DNA from: Hymenobacter sp. YC55
Lineage (GTDB): Bacteria; Bacteroidota; Bacteroidia; Cytophagales; Hymenobacteraceae
Direction of reading: 5' to 3'
Length of the DNA: 64,000 nucleotides
NCBI RefSeq assembly: GCF_029433095.1
Contig: NZ_JARNTX010000011.1
Coordinates: forward strand, 44,521 to 108,520
Part shown: positions 45,231-53,513 of the stretch, piece by piece
Position numbering within the stretch: the stretch's first letter is position 1
Layout: each line of letters begins with the position of its first letter
Position numbers and translations under genes: made by a program
Notes under the pieces: generated by a model
Database searches by the model: none
Told to the model about the DNA's origin: nothing
The model's input: only the letters and a program-made list of their open reading frames with translations

Positions 45231-45992
45231 ATGAAGGTTATAGTATTTGCCAATCACAAAGGCGGGGTAGGGAAGACCACCTCTACGTTAAGCGTAGCGC
45301 AAACCCTGGCCCGGGATGGCTACCGGGTGTTGCTGGTTGACTGCGATGCGCAGCGCAACCTGACCCTGGCCTTTCGCCTGCCGGCCGGTTATCCGGACCT
45401 GGGGCTGGTACTGGAAAAGAAAACCCAGCTAACCGACATCGTCTTGCCCGTCACGGAAAACCTGCACCTCGTGGCGGCGACGCCCGACCTGGATTACCTC
45501 GAGAAAATGGTCGGGCAGCAGCTCGGCTACGAAAGCATCCTGCGCAAGGGCCTGGCCCCGCTCCAGGACCGCTACGACTACTGCTTGGTGGATACGCCGC
45601 CTTCCTTGTCGGCGCTAACCTACATGGCGCTGGTGGCCTGCACGGCCGTCTTTATTCCCTGCCAGCCCGAATACTTCGGCTACGAAGGCTTGAACAAGCT
45701 GATTCAGGCCTGCGAGCGGGTGAAAGATCTCTACAACCCGGCCTTGCTGATCGGGGGCATCTTTTTCACCAAGTACAGCAGCCGGTACCGCAAAAGGCTG
45801 CACCACGACGTGGTGGCGCTCATCGGCTCGAAGTACGCCGCCGACAATCTGCTGATGGCCACCACGATTCGCGAAAACGTGTCGCTGGCCGAGGCCCAGA
45901 TCAAAAAGCAAAGCATTTATCAGTGGGCTCCGGACAGCAACGGGGCCGTCGACTACGACTCCCTCACCCACGAAATTGTGGCCCGCGTATGA
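45231..45992 (+). CDS. parA: ParA-family partition ATPase
   Basis: A 253-residue ATPase that positions plasmid copies before division. The deviant Walker A motif is KGGVGKTT (10-17, signature Lys at 10), Walker A' is LLVDCDAQRNLT, and Walker B is CLVDTPPSLS. There is no N-terminal DNA-binding extension, so it is of the small ParA type (Ib-like) that pairs with a small non-ParB centromere-binding protein. Its stop overlaps the start of the next gene (ATGA), a two-gene operon. The start is preceded by the 9-bp repeat array. Confidence 0.92.
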   Translation: MKVIVFANHKGGVGKTTSTLSVAQTLARDGYRVLLVDCDAQRNLTLAFRLPAGYPDLGLVLEKKTQLTDIVLPVTENLHLVAATPDLDYLEKMVGQQLGYESILRKGLAPLQDRYDYCLVDTPPSLSALTYMALVACTAVFIPCQPEYFGYEGLNKLIQACERVKDLYNPALLIGGIFFTKYSSRYRKRLHHDVVALIGSKYAADNLLMATTIRENVSLAEAQIKKQSIYQWAPDSNGAVDYDSLTHEIVARV

Positions 45993-46378
45993 GCAAGCAA
46001 TCCAAAAAACCAAGTTTCGGCGACGACCTGGACGCGCCCGCCTCGCCGCTGCTTAACGACGCCCGGCTTTACGGCGTGCAGCGCCCGGTCGTCCCGCTCC
46101 CCGCCTCGCGCCCGCTGGCCGCGGTCGAGCCCGCCCCTACGCCCCCGCCCCCGAAGAGCAACCCGGCCCCGGGCAGCGAGGAAGAATGGTTGAAGTTCAG
46201 CTCCTTTTTGCGGCGCAGCACCTACGTGCGGCTCAAGCAGAGCGAGTACTGGGACCGGCTGGTGCTTAAAAAAGCGGTGGACGCCGCCGTTTGTGCTTTC
46301 CTGGAAAAAATGGAAGGCGCCGATAAGCCGCTGCCGCCCGAGGAAGAGTACCGGCTGCAGGGCCGCAAGCTTCGATAG
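45989..46378 (+). CDS. Small partition partner, likely ribbon-helix-helix centromere-binding protein
   Basis: A 129-residue protein; the ATG at 45989 overlaps the parA stop by 4 bp. Residues 1-70 are disordered, with acidic and proline-rich stretches (APTPPPPKSNPAPGSEEE). The C-terminal part, STYVRLKQSEYWDRL then LKKAVDAAVCAFLEKME, fits a beta strand followed by two helices, as in ribbon-helix-helix partner proteins of small ParA systems. The flexible N-terminus would contact ParA, and the folded part the repeat array upstream (inference). No ParB/Spo0J motif is present. Confidence 0.65.
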   Translation: MSKQSKKPSFGDDLDAPASPLLNDARLYGVQRPVVPLPASRPLAAVEPAPTPPPPKSNPAPGSEEEWLKFSSFLRRSTYVRLKQSEYWDRLVLKKAVDAAVCAFLEKMEGADKPLPPEEEYRLQGRKLR

Positions 46379-46455
46379 TCGCCCCGCCCCCCAAAACCGC
46401 GGCACCCCCTCGTTCCCCGCTACTCAGCTTTTTTTACTTGCGCGGACTTGGTTTG

Positions 46456-46859
46456 CTGCTACAAAAAAGACGTTCCCCAAAAACGCCACTAGTCTTTTTT
46501 TTTATACTAAACTTATAGAGTATTATAGGGGCGGTATCTACTTGATTGTGAAGCGGTAACAAGGGTCATCTGCTACAAAAAAGACGTTTGCTGCTACAAA
46601 AAAGACGTGCTGCTGCTACACAAAGGACGTGCAACGACTACAAAAAAGCCGACGGAATCCATCATCTGCTACAAAAAAGACGTTGCCTTTCCGGGGGCCC
46701 GCAGGGAGTGACCAGGCCGATCTGCTACAAAAAAGACGTGGCCACGGGGCATCTGCTACAAAAAAGACGTGGCGCTTTCGGGCTACGGCCAGCGCTGGCA
46801 CCTAGCTATCTGCTACAAAAAAGACGTTGCGCGCCCTTATCTGCTACAAAAAAGACGTT
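46456..46859. repeat. Replication origin: about ten iterons
   Basis: Copies of CTGCTACAAAAAAGACGT(T/G) at 46456, 46570, 46591, 46666, 46722, 46753, 46810 and 46841 (exact to 18-19 bp). Degenerate copies lie at 46613 (CACAAAGG) and 46635. All are in the same orientation. An AT-rich stretch (about 46491-46525) between the first and second iterons could be the melting region. The array ends 10 bp before the Rep start. Iterons bind the initiator to start replication and control copy number by handcuffing. Confidence 0.88.
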
Positions 46860-46868
46860 GCCTTTCCT

Positions 46869-48047
46869 ATGGATAGTACCCCTCCCGAAAAGCGAGTTGC
46901 CCAGCATAATGCGCTGATTAACGCCCGGTTCAGTTTCGTGCCGTTGCAAATGCGCCTGTTCGTTGCCTTGCTCTCGCGCATCGATTTCGATGACGTGGAT
47001 TTCAAGGAGCACTTTATTCCGCTCGAAGAACTGGTCTTTGACCGGCGGGGGGGCTCGGCGTACGAGCAGGTCGACGAGATGTGTAAGGGCCTGACTTCCT
47101 TTACGCTCTACATCGAGGAGTTGGAAGAGAAAACGCGCAAGCGCCGGCGCAAGCCCAGCTACACCTACATACCCTTGATGGCCGAGGCCGGCTACCGCGC
47201 CGACCTCGGGGGCGTCGTGGCCAGCTTCAATCCCAAGATCATGCCCTACCTGCTCCAGCTGCGGGAAAGCGGCAATTTCACCACGGCGGACATTCAGCAG
47301 GTGCTCAAGCTAAAAAGCCCCCAGTCGCTGCGAATTTACTGGTTGCTAAAGGAATACGCCGGCTTCGGGCGGCGCACCATCAGCGTCGAGGACCTGCGCT
47401 TTATTCTCGGCATCGACGAGCACGAGTACCCCCGGTTTTCCAACTTCAAGGCCCGGGTATTGGACAAAGCCCAGAGTGAAATAGCGGATACCGATATTCC
47501 GTTCACGTACGAGCTGGAGCGGGAAGGCAAAACCGTGGCCCGCATCAAGTTTCTGTTCGAGCAGCTGGCCGCATCTGCTACAAAAAAGACGTTGCCCGGG
47601 GCGGCCGAATGGTCCGAGGCCCTGCTGCAAATCGGCGTAAGCCAGCGCAGTATCACGATGATCGCCCACCAGCTGGAAAACGACGAGTACGACGTGGGCT
47701 ATATCGGGTTCGTGGTGCGCATAGTGGAAACCCAGTTCCGCAAAGGCAAAATCAAGAAGCCGGCGGGCGCCATCTACAAAGCCCTGGTGGAAAAGTACCT
47801 GCTCGACGACTACCACTTGGCCGTTAAGCCCCGGCCCAGGAAAGAACTGGCGGCGGCCGCCACCCAGCCGCCGGCGGCGGCCTTCAAGCTCAGCGAAGTC
47901 CGGGCGATGTACGACAACCCGGGGCCTTTTGCCCAACGACAGAAGCGGGCGGCTACCTTCGACGAGCATCTGCAGCAGGTTTACCTCAAGGACGGCTTCG
48001 CGCTCGAGCAGCGCGACGGGGAGCCGTGGCTGGTTAAGCAGGGCTAG
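46869..48047 (+). CDS. Rep_3-family plasmid replication initiator
   Basis: A 392-residue initiator. The ATG at 46869 (MDSTPPEKRV) follows directly after the last iteron; the longer reading from 46827 would run through an iteron and is less likely. Two winged-helix domains are expected: residues 10-110 (HNALINARFSFVPLQMRLFV ... SRIDFDDVDFKEHFIPLEEL) and 115-225 (ADIQQVLKLKSPQSLRIYWL ... DLRFILGIDEHEYPRFSNFK). The C-terminal extension (about 240-392) is variable and carries an iteron sequence in frame. It binds the iterons and opens the origin. The lone 3' overlap with a small minus-strand reading is 4 bp. Confidence 0.9.
   Translation: MDSTPPEKRVAQHNALINARFSFVPLQMRLFVALLSRIDFDDVDFKEHFIPLEELVFDRRGGSAYEQVDEMCKGLTSFTLYIEELEEKTRKRRRKPSYTYIPLMAEAGYRADLGGVVASFNPKIMPYLLQLRESGNFTTADIQQVLKLKSPQSLRIYWLLKEYAGFGRRTISVEDLRFILGIDEHEYPRFSNFKARVLDKAQSEIADTDIPFTYELEREGKTVARIKFLFEQLAASATKKTLPGAAEWSEALLQIGVSQRSITMIAHQLENDEYDVGYIGFVVRIVETQFRKGKIKKPAGAIYKALVEKYLLDDYHLAVKPRPRKELAAAATQPPAAAFKLSEVRAMYDNPGPFAQRQKRAATFDEHLQQVYLKDGFALEQRDGEPWLVKQG
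47575..47593 (+). repeat. Exact iteron inside the rep coding sequence
   Basis: CTGCTACAAAAAAGACGTT, identical to the origin iterons, lies about 700 bp inside the rep gene and in the same orientation. It is read as part of SATKKTLPG at residues 236-244, at the junction between the winged-helix part and the C-terminal extension. Confidence 0.9.
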
Positions 48048-48232
48048 AAATACGACGTAAGCCACGGCAGGCCATTGGCAATTCGCCGCGGGCTGGTGGC
48101 CGGGGCGTCGAGGCGTTTTGCTACGGCGCGGGCGGGGCCGGCAAAAGAGTCGGCAACGTTAACCCGATCGGGGCCGGCGCGTTCTGGCTCGTCCGCATGA
48201 GCTGCCTCGCTGATAGGGTAGAGGGTGAGCAT
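48044..48232 (-). CDS. Possible small protein, function unknown
   Basis: A 62-residue reading (MLTLYPISEAAHADEPERAG ... VADSFAGPARAVAKRLDAPA ... GLPWLTSYF) with natural composition. It is convergent with rep and overlaps its stop by 4 bp. No known family or motif. It could be chance. Confidence 0.3.
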   Translation of the reverse strand: MLTLYPISEAAHADEPERAGPDRVNVADSFAGPARAVAKRLDAPATSPRRIANGLPWLTSYF

Positions 48233-48697
48233 ACAAAGATTTAAAAAGCGGGGTTAAGGCTTTGGGCAACGTCGCCGCTACCATGACTTGCCTCAATGAT
48301 GTGTACGCGTAGGACAGAATAGTACTCTTAATTATCAAGGTTTTATAACCTTGTGGTTAAATCAGAAGTTGGCGTCCTGGCTCGGAAACGGTGACTAGCA
48401 ACGTTGATTGAAAGCTTAATTGAAAAGGCAGTGCGGGCTGCGCTGCAACCTGGTCTACCGGCAGCAGGTCTGCCCGCAACCGCGGGCCGAAGACAATCCG
48501 CTTGAGCAAGGGCTACTCGACCCCTGGCCGCCGAGTTGCCACAAGCCCATTCACCCGCGCGCAAGTATTTCTTGGCTAACCCCGCTTGCCTCGACTCATT
48601 GCCCCGTTCTCGCTCCGCCATTCCGGTACCCCGACAACTTAACGGGTAAGTTCGCGGGCTTAAAGAAGAACTTTAAACGAGTTGGAATAGAAAATAC
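48233..48697. other. Intergenic, one small hairpin
   Basis: CAAGGTT (48336-48342) pairs with AACCTTG (48347-48353) around TTAT, with no clear T-tract. It may be a weak terminator for rep. No gene that I can support. Confidence 0.35.
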
Positions 48698-48719
48698 TAC
48701 TTTTGCGTAAGTACTTACG
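48698..48719 (+). promoter_or_regulatory. -7 box with adjoining palindrome, DUF2000 gene upstream region
   Basis: TACTTTTG (48698-48705) matches TAnnTTTG exactly and is followed at once by the perfect 14-bp palindrome CGTAAGTACTTACG (48706-48719). The layout, a promoter with an operator over the start point, suggests repression. The next gene begins at 48912, giving a leader of about 200 bp. Confidence 0.45.
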
Positions 48720-48911
48720 TAAATACCTAATAAACTATGCGTATTACTCGGCACTGGTGGGACTTGGCGGCCGAGCCAGCGCCGAAGCAAGCATCGCACG
48801 CGCGAAAGCCGCTGCTGTTTTTATTGGATTACAACTTGCGTTTTCACTGTCGCTAAGCGGTCCCATAGTGGGGCGCAACTTTCGTACGGCCTTCTTACCC
48901 TTTTTCACCCC

Positions 48912-49325
48912 ATGTTATACGACACCAAAATAGCGCTGGTGCTAAAAGCCGATCTGCTCACCTGGCAGAAGCTCAATGTGGCGGCGTTTCTGACCAGCGC
49001 CGTGGCCATTCAATTTCCGGAAACGCACGGGCCGGTCCTGCGCAATTCCGCCGGCGCGGCTTATCTGCCGTTTCTTCGGCAACCGGTGCTGGTGTACCAG
49101 GCCAACCAGCCAGAAGAATTACACCGGGCTTTTCGCCGCGCCAAAGAGCGGGGAGTGCACGTGGGCATCTACACCGAGCCGCTGTTTGCCACGAAGGGCG
49201 AGGCGGAAAACGTGGCCGTAGTCGCCCGCTTTGCCGACGAAAACCAACCGCTGGTGGGACTGGTGCTGTACGGCGAAACCAAGCAGGTCGGTAAAGCGCT
49301 GGACGGGCTCAAATTGCATAGCTAA
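48912..49325 (+). CDS. DUF2000 family protein
   Basis: A 137-residue protein matching DUF2000: DTKIALVLKADLLTWQKLNV at 4-23, then YLPFLRQPVLVYQAN, a GVHVGIYTEPLFATKGEAEN segment and GLVLYGETKQVGKALDGLKL. The fold is related to peptidyl-tRNA hydrolase-like proteins, but no activity is established. It stands alone with its own candidate promoter and palindrome. Confidence 0.8.
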   Translation: MLYDTKIALVLKADLLTWQKLNVAAFLTSAVAIQFPETHGPVLRNSAGAAYLPFLRQPVLVYQANQPEELHRAFRRAKERGVHVGIYTEPLFATKGEAENVAVVARFADENQPLVGLVLYGETKQVGKALDGLKLHS

Positions 49326-49467
49326 CCGACCAGATCGGGCCCTGCAGGCGCTTAAAGCGCAAGGTAGGCAACTCGGTAGCCCGGCCAACCTCACCAAGGC
49401 CTGCTTTTAAATCACCTCCTCTGTGCAACTTAGTGGCTTACTCCCCTTCATCTGACAAAGGCTTTCA

Positions 49468-50586
49468 TCATTTCAGGTAGGGGGCAAGCTGCGTTACTAA
49501 ATCGTCGCCGTGCAGGTTGACCGCCACAATTTTGCCCGTGGGGTCAACCAGAAAATTTTGCGGGATGCCTTGGACGTTGTAGCGCTGGGCCGCCTCATTT
49601 TGCAGGCCCCGCAGGTCGGCTACCTGCGTCCAGGGCAGCTGGTCATCCGCAATGGCCTGAAGCCATTTCGCGCGCCCCTCGTCCAGTGAGATGCTCAGCA
49701 CCTCGAAGTTGCGGTTCTTATAAGCTGTATAGGCTTGGAGCAGCTGGGGATGCTCGGCGCGACACGGGTGGCACCAACTGGCCCAGAAATCCAGCAGCAC
49801 ATACTTGCCCCGGTAGTCGGCCAGCGAAACCGGCCGGCCGGCCGGGGTAGGTAGCACGAAGTCGGGCGCCTGGGCGCCGATGGCGGTAGCCTTTTGCTTG
49901 GCGAGCCGCTGGCCGTACTGCTGCCCGGCCGGGCTATGGCGCAGGGCGGGACTAAGCGCGGCGTACAGGGGCGCTGTTTCGCTGTAGGGCGTGTAGAGGG
50001 GCAGCTGCTGCAGGATTTCGACGCTAACCCAGGAGGCCGGATGCGCCTTAATAAAGGCCTTGTCGGCTTGGGCTATCTCGTCGCGGAAGGCTTTGAAGTC
50101 TCCTTTCGGGCCCGCTTTGGCCCGCTTATCGTTTAAAAGCTTAAGGGCTGCCTGGTGCTGCTGGTAGTCGGCGGTGAGCGGCCCGCCCTGTACCCGCGCG
50201 TTGTGCACCGAATCGGGACTGGTGACGACCACCGGGCCGGGCTCCAGAAACAGCCGGATGCGGTCGGCCGACTCCACGTACATGGTGACCTTCTCGCCTC
50301 CCACCAGTTGCTCGCGCCACCCATCTTGCAGCCGGCCCTGGCGCTCCAGCACCAGGGACACCGTCAGGGGCTGGGGGGTTGTGCCTTGCAACTCGAAATG
50401 CCCGTGCTGCAGCGTGGCGGAATCAAGCCGCTGATCACCGCGCACCAAATACACCTTCGCCGGCGCGTTGAACGTGCCGAGCTGACCGCGTAGCTGGTAG
50501 GGGTAGGAGGTTGGCGCTGAGGCAGGCGGCTGAGCCCAAGCGAAGGCGGGCCCCAGGAGGGCCAGCGGCAGACAGGAGTTGCGCAT
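49468..50586 (-). CDS. Exported TlpA/ResA-like thioredoxin with DUF4369-type N-terminus
   Basis: A 372-residue thiol-disulfide protein. The signal peptide is at 1-19 (LALLGPAFAWAQ). Residues 28-125 resemble the DUF4369 beta domain common before thioredoxins in Bacteroidota (YQLRGQLGTFNAPAKVYLVR, DSATLQHGHFELQG). A helical linker runs to about 230. The TlpA/AhpC-like domain (235-372) has the redox motif WCHPC (C272, C275), with VPxN-like GIPQNFLVDPTGKIV (cis-Pro). It would reduce disulfides of envelope proteins. Monocistronic. Confidence 0.85.
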   Translation of the reverse strand: MRNSCLPLALLGPAFAWAQPPASAPTSYPYQLRGQLGTFNAPAKVYLVRGDQRLDSATLQHGHFELQGTTPQPLTVSLVLERQGRLQDGWREQLVGGEKVTMYVESADRIRLFLEPGPVVVTSPDSVHNARVQGGPLTADYQQHQAALKLLNDKRAKAGPKGDFKAFRDEIAQADKAFIKAHPASWVSVEILQQLPLYTPYSETAPLYAALSPALRHSPAGQQYGQRLAKQKATAIGAQAPDFVLPTPAGRPVSLADYRGKYVLLDFWASWCHPCRAEHPQLLQAYTAYKNRNFEVLSISLDEGRAKWLQAIADDQLPWTQVADLRGLQNEAAQRYNVQGIPQNFLVDPTGKIVAVNLHGDDLVTQLAPYLK

Positions 50587-51065
50587 GAGGGGGGAAGGAA
50601 AGGTGAGCTGTGAAGCTAGTTAAAATAACAGATAACTGTCTCTAGGTCGGTAACTTACGTGGGTACTGCGGCGAGTCCAGAAGCAAAGGAGTGGCAACCG
50701 GAACAGACCAGGCGGAAACAGCCAAGGCGGTGGCCTATTCACGGGTCATCTGGTAGGTAGCAATGACGAGTTGCGGGTTGGGGGCCGGCCGCGCGACTGG
50801 CTGCAAGAACAGGCCGTTCGCACCAGTCCGCCGCCGCGCTGGCGAGCGAGCAGCGGGTAGCTTGCCCGCTGCTGGTCGGCCCTCCGCCAGTTAAACGAGG
50901 TTAGGGGTGTCAACTTAACAGGGGAACCCCGCCAACTCACCGGGGAGTAACAGCCAATAGGGCTGAAGGGGTCCGTAAGGCGGTCAAGGATAGGTTGCCC
51001 TATGGGAATCATTTTTCCCAGTCTTGACTCCGACCGTACCCCACCGGACCTTTGCGCCCAAAAAC
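50587..51065. other. Divergent intergenic, no clear signal
   Basis: Separates the divergent TlpA-like and aldo/keto reductase genes. No -7 box or strong repeat was found. Readings in it lack protein character. Confidence 0.4.
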
Positions 51066-52094
51066 ATGAATTACCAACTGTTTGGCACCCGTACGGGGCT
51101 CCGCGTAAGCGAACTGGCGCTAGGAACCAGCACCTTCGGAACGGGCACGGGGTACGGAGCGGACCCGGCGGAAGCTCGGCGTATCTGGCAAGGCTACGTG
51201 GCAGCCGGTGGCAACTTCATCGACACCGCCGACGCCTACCACCAGGGGGAGGCCGAGCGCCTGGTGGGCCAGTTGATGGGCTCCGACCGGGGCGACTTTG
51301 TGCTGACGTCCAAGTACTCGCGCACGGACAACCCAACGGCCACCCTGGCGCAGCTAGGCAACCACCGCAAGGCCATGACGCAAGCCGTGGAAGCCAGCCT
51401 GCGGCGCTTGGGCACCGACTACCTGGACCTCTACCTGGTGCACCTGCCCGACAGCGTGACGCCGGTGGCCGAAATCGCCCGCGGCTTCGACGAGCTGACG
51501 CGGGCCGGCAAAATTCTGTATGGCGGCTTTTCCAACTTCCCGGCCTGGCGCGTGGCCGCGGCCGCCACCCTGGCCGAGCTGCGCGGCTGGGTGCCGGTAG
51601 CCGGCATTCAGGTGGAATTTAGTTTAGCGCAGCGCACGGCTGAGCGCGAGTTGCTGCCGATGGCCGAGGGCCTGGGGCTGGGCGTGATGGGCTATTCGCC
51701 GCTCGGCGGGGGCGTGCTCACCGGCAAATACCGGCAGGGGCAAACCGGCCGGGCCACCCTGCTCGGCGCCCCTACCCAGTCGTCCCACCTCGATGCCGTG
51801 CTGGACGTGCTGCTGGCCATAGCGCAAGAGGTGGAAGCCACCCCCGGGCAGGTAGCCACGGCCTGGGCCCTGACCCGGGGCGTCGTGCCCATCATCGGGG
51901 CGCGCACCCGGCAGCAAGTCGATGAGCAGCTTGGGGCCGCCGCGCTCCTGCTCCGCCCGGAGCAGTTGCAGCGGCTGGCAGCGGCCTCGGCCGTGCCGCC
52001 GGGCTATCCGCACGAGCTACTGGCCGGGCAGCACAACCTGCTCACGGGCAACCGGGCCGACCGCGTGAGCTGGCCGACCCGCCCGGTGGCTTAG
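51066..52094 (+). CDS. Aldo/keto reductase
   Basis: A 342-residue reductase; the ATG at 51066 (MNYQLFGTRTGLRVSELALG) is chosen over 51024 because the family begins there. The tetrad is D53, Y58, K83 and H126 (FIDTADAYHQ, TSKYS, DLYLVHLPDS). The barrel is complete to PIIGARTRQQVDEQLGAAAL. It converges on and overlaps by 4 bp the HxlR regulator at 52091. Likely reduces small carbonyls with NADPH; the substrate is unknown. Confidence 0.9.
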   Translation: MNYQLFGTRTGLRVSELALGTSTFGTGTGYGADPAEARRIWQGYVAAGGNFIDTADAYHQGEAERLVGQLMGSDRGDFVLTSKYSRTDNPTATLAQLGNHRKAMTQAVEASLRRLGTDYLDLYLVHLPDSVTPVAEIARGFDELTRAGKILYGGFSNFPAWRVAAAATLAELRGWVPVAGIQVEFSLAQRTAERELLPMAEGLGLGVMGYSPLGGGVLTGKYRQGQTGRATLLGAPTQSSHLDAVLDVLLAIAQEVEATPGQVATAWALTRGVVPIIGARTRQQVDEQLGAAALLLRPEQLQRLAAASAVPPGYPHELLAGQHNLLTGNRADRVSWPTRPVA

Positions 52095-52480
52095 CGCGCG
52101 GGGAGCAGCGGCCCCGAGTCAGCAGGGGACGAGGCCGTAGCCAGCACCCGCTCTAATTGCGCGCGGTGCGCTTCGCCCCACTGGCCCAGGTGCGTAATCA
52201 CCGGCAGCAGCGATTCGCCCAGGGGAGCCAGGTGGTATTCGGTGCGAGGAGGAGTTTCGGCAAATACGGTTTTGCTAATCAATTCGTGTGCTTCGAGCTC
52301 GTTGAGCTGCAAGTGCACGACCCGCCGGGTAGCCCCGGGCAGCTTTTTTTGCAGCTCGCCGGGCCGCCGGGCACCTTGCGCGATATAGTAGAGCAGGCCC
52401 ACTTTCCATTTGCCGGCCAGCACTTCGCGGGTTAAGTGCACGCCACAGGCCAAGTCGAGGGAAATTTTGCGTTTGTACAT
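52091..52480 (-). CDS. HxlR-family transcriptional regulator
   Basis: A 129-residue winged helix regulator; I chose the ATG at 52480 (MYKRKISLDLACGVHLTREV) because homology begins there. Core: LAGKWKVGLLYYIAQGARRP, GELQKKLPGATRRVVHLQLN, ELEAHELISKTVF, TEYHLAPLGESLLPVI, LGQWGEAH. C12 could be a redox or electrophile sensor. Its stop overlaps the convergent aldo/keto reductase stop by 4 bp, so the two may be linked in function. Confidence 0.9.
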   Translation of the reverse strand: MYKRKISLDLACGVHLTREVLAGKWKVGLLYYIAQGARRPGELQKKLPGATRRVVHLQLNELEAHELISKTVFAETPPRTEYHLAPLGESLLPVITHLGQWGEAHRAQLERVLATASSPADSGPLLPAR

Positions 52481-52566
52481 ACCGAATCTAAACCTGAGCG
52501 GGTAGTGGGAGGTTGGCGGCGCCGCCAACCGGACGCGCCAGATACCCGGCGACCGTGCTATCCGTG

Positions 52567-53418
52567 CTATCCCGCGAAAAAGTTTGCCCTGAAACTGGAC
52601 GGCGATTCGCCGGTCTTGGTCATAAACAGCCTGCTAAAATAGGCCGGGTCATCGTACCCAAGAGCGTAGGCAATCTCTTTGGCCGTCAGGGAAGTATGCG
52701 CCAGTAGCCGCTTGGCTTCCAGGATGATGCGGTTCTTGATCACCTCATTGGGCTGCGGCAACCCGAGGCGGTTGAATTTGTGGGTGATGGTTTTCGGTGC
52801 CAAGCACAGCAAATCGGCGTAATCGGCGACGGTGTGCTTCACCTTGTAATGCTCTTCGACGAGCCGGGTAAACTTGCGAAAAAATTCCAGGTCACTTGGT
52901 TGATCCGTTAGTTCATCGGTCAAGTGCTGTCTTTTCCACGAGCGTGTCGCGCGGATGAGCAACTGCTTGAGGTAGGTGCGGACCATCTCTTCCAAGGAGC
53001 TGTCATTGAGGTTGAATTCCTGGAGCATTTCGTGGAACACCCCGCTCAAGAAAGCGTTTTCACCGTCCGACAGCTCCACTTTGGGCATGTTCCGGATGTT
53101 ATTGAACAGTAACCCATCACACGCCACTTCCAGGTCGTGGATCTGAATGCAGTAAAAATCGCGGTTGTAGAAAACAAAGTACCCGCGTTCCTGGCCGGCG
53201 GCTTCCAGTTCCAGATACTGATTCGGGCTAATAAAAAACAAGGTTGGTTGCTGCGTGTCGTAACCGGTGAAATCTACCTTAAGCTTGTAGCCGGCGGGCA
53301 GATACAGGATCTTGATGTATTCCTTATAGGCGGGTCCGTTGATGGCGTGGGTTTGCTCCTCACTTACGGGCAGCAAGCCCAGCGTCTTTAAATTGTTGTT
53401 GAAAACGGTGGTGCTCAT
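52567..53418 (-). CDS. AraC-family transcriptional regulator
   Basis: A 283-residue regulator. An N-terminal cupin-like domain (LYLPAGYKLKVDFTGYDTQQ, LFFISPNQYLELE, YFVFYNRDFYCIQIHD) is followed by a C-terminal double helix-turn-helix (VADYADLLCLAPKTITHKFN and TAKEIAYALGYDDPAYFSRL, FMTKTGESPSSFR). It is 95 bp downstream of the secreted alpha/beta hydrolase gene and 86 bp upstream of the HxlR gene on the same strand. Confidence 0.9.
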   Translation of the reverse strand: MSTTVFNNNLKTLGLLPVSEEQTHAINGPAYKEYIKILYLPAGYKLKVDFTGYDTQQPTLFFISPNQYLELEAAGQERGYFVFYNRDFYCIQIHDLEVACDGLLFNNIRNMPKVELSDGENAFLSGVFHEMLQEFNLNDSSLEEMVRTYLKQLLIRATRSWKRQHLTDELTDQPSDLEFFRKFTRLVEEHYKVKHTVADYADLLCLAPKTITHKFNRLGLPQPNEVIKNRIILEAKRLLAHTSLTAKEIAYALGYDDPAYFSRLFMTKTGESPSSFRANFFAG

Positions 53419-53513
53419 AGCTCTATACGCTGGCGAATAGCAGGGATTTTAGGTTCCAGAGAACCGCTTGCCCCGGGGACGCGACGAGTGGCTTCCCCGG
53501 GGCAAGCGGATGG

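Noticed and set aside
46570..46860. CRISPR array
   Set aside because: The repeats are 18-19 bp, unevenly spaced and directly upstream of a Rep_3 gene, so they are iterons.
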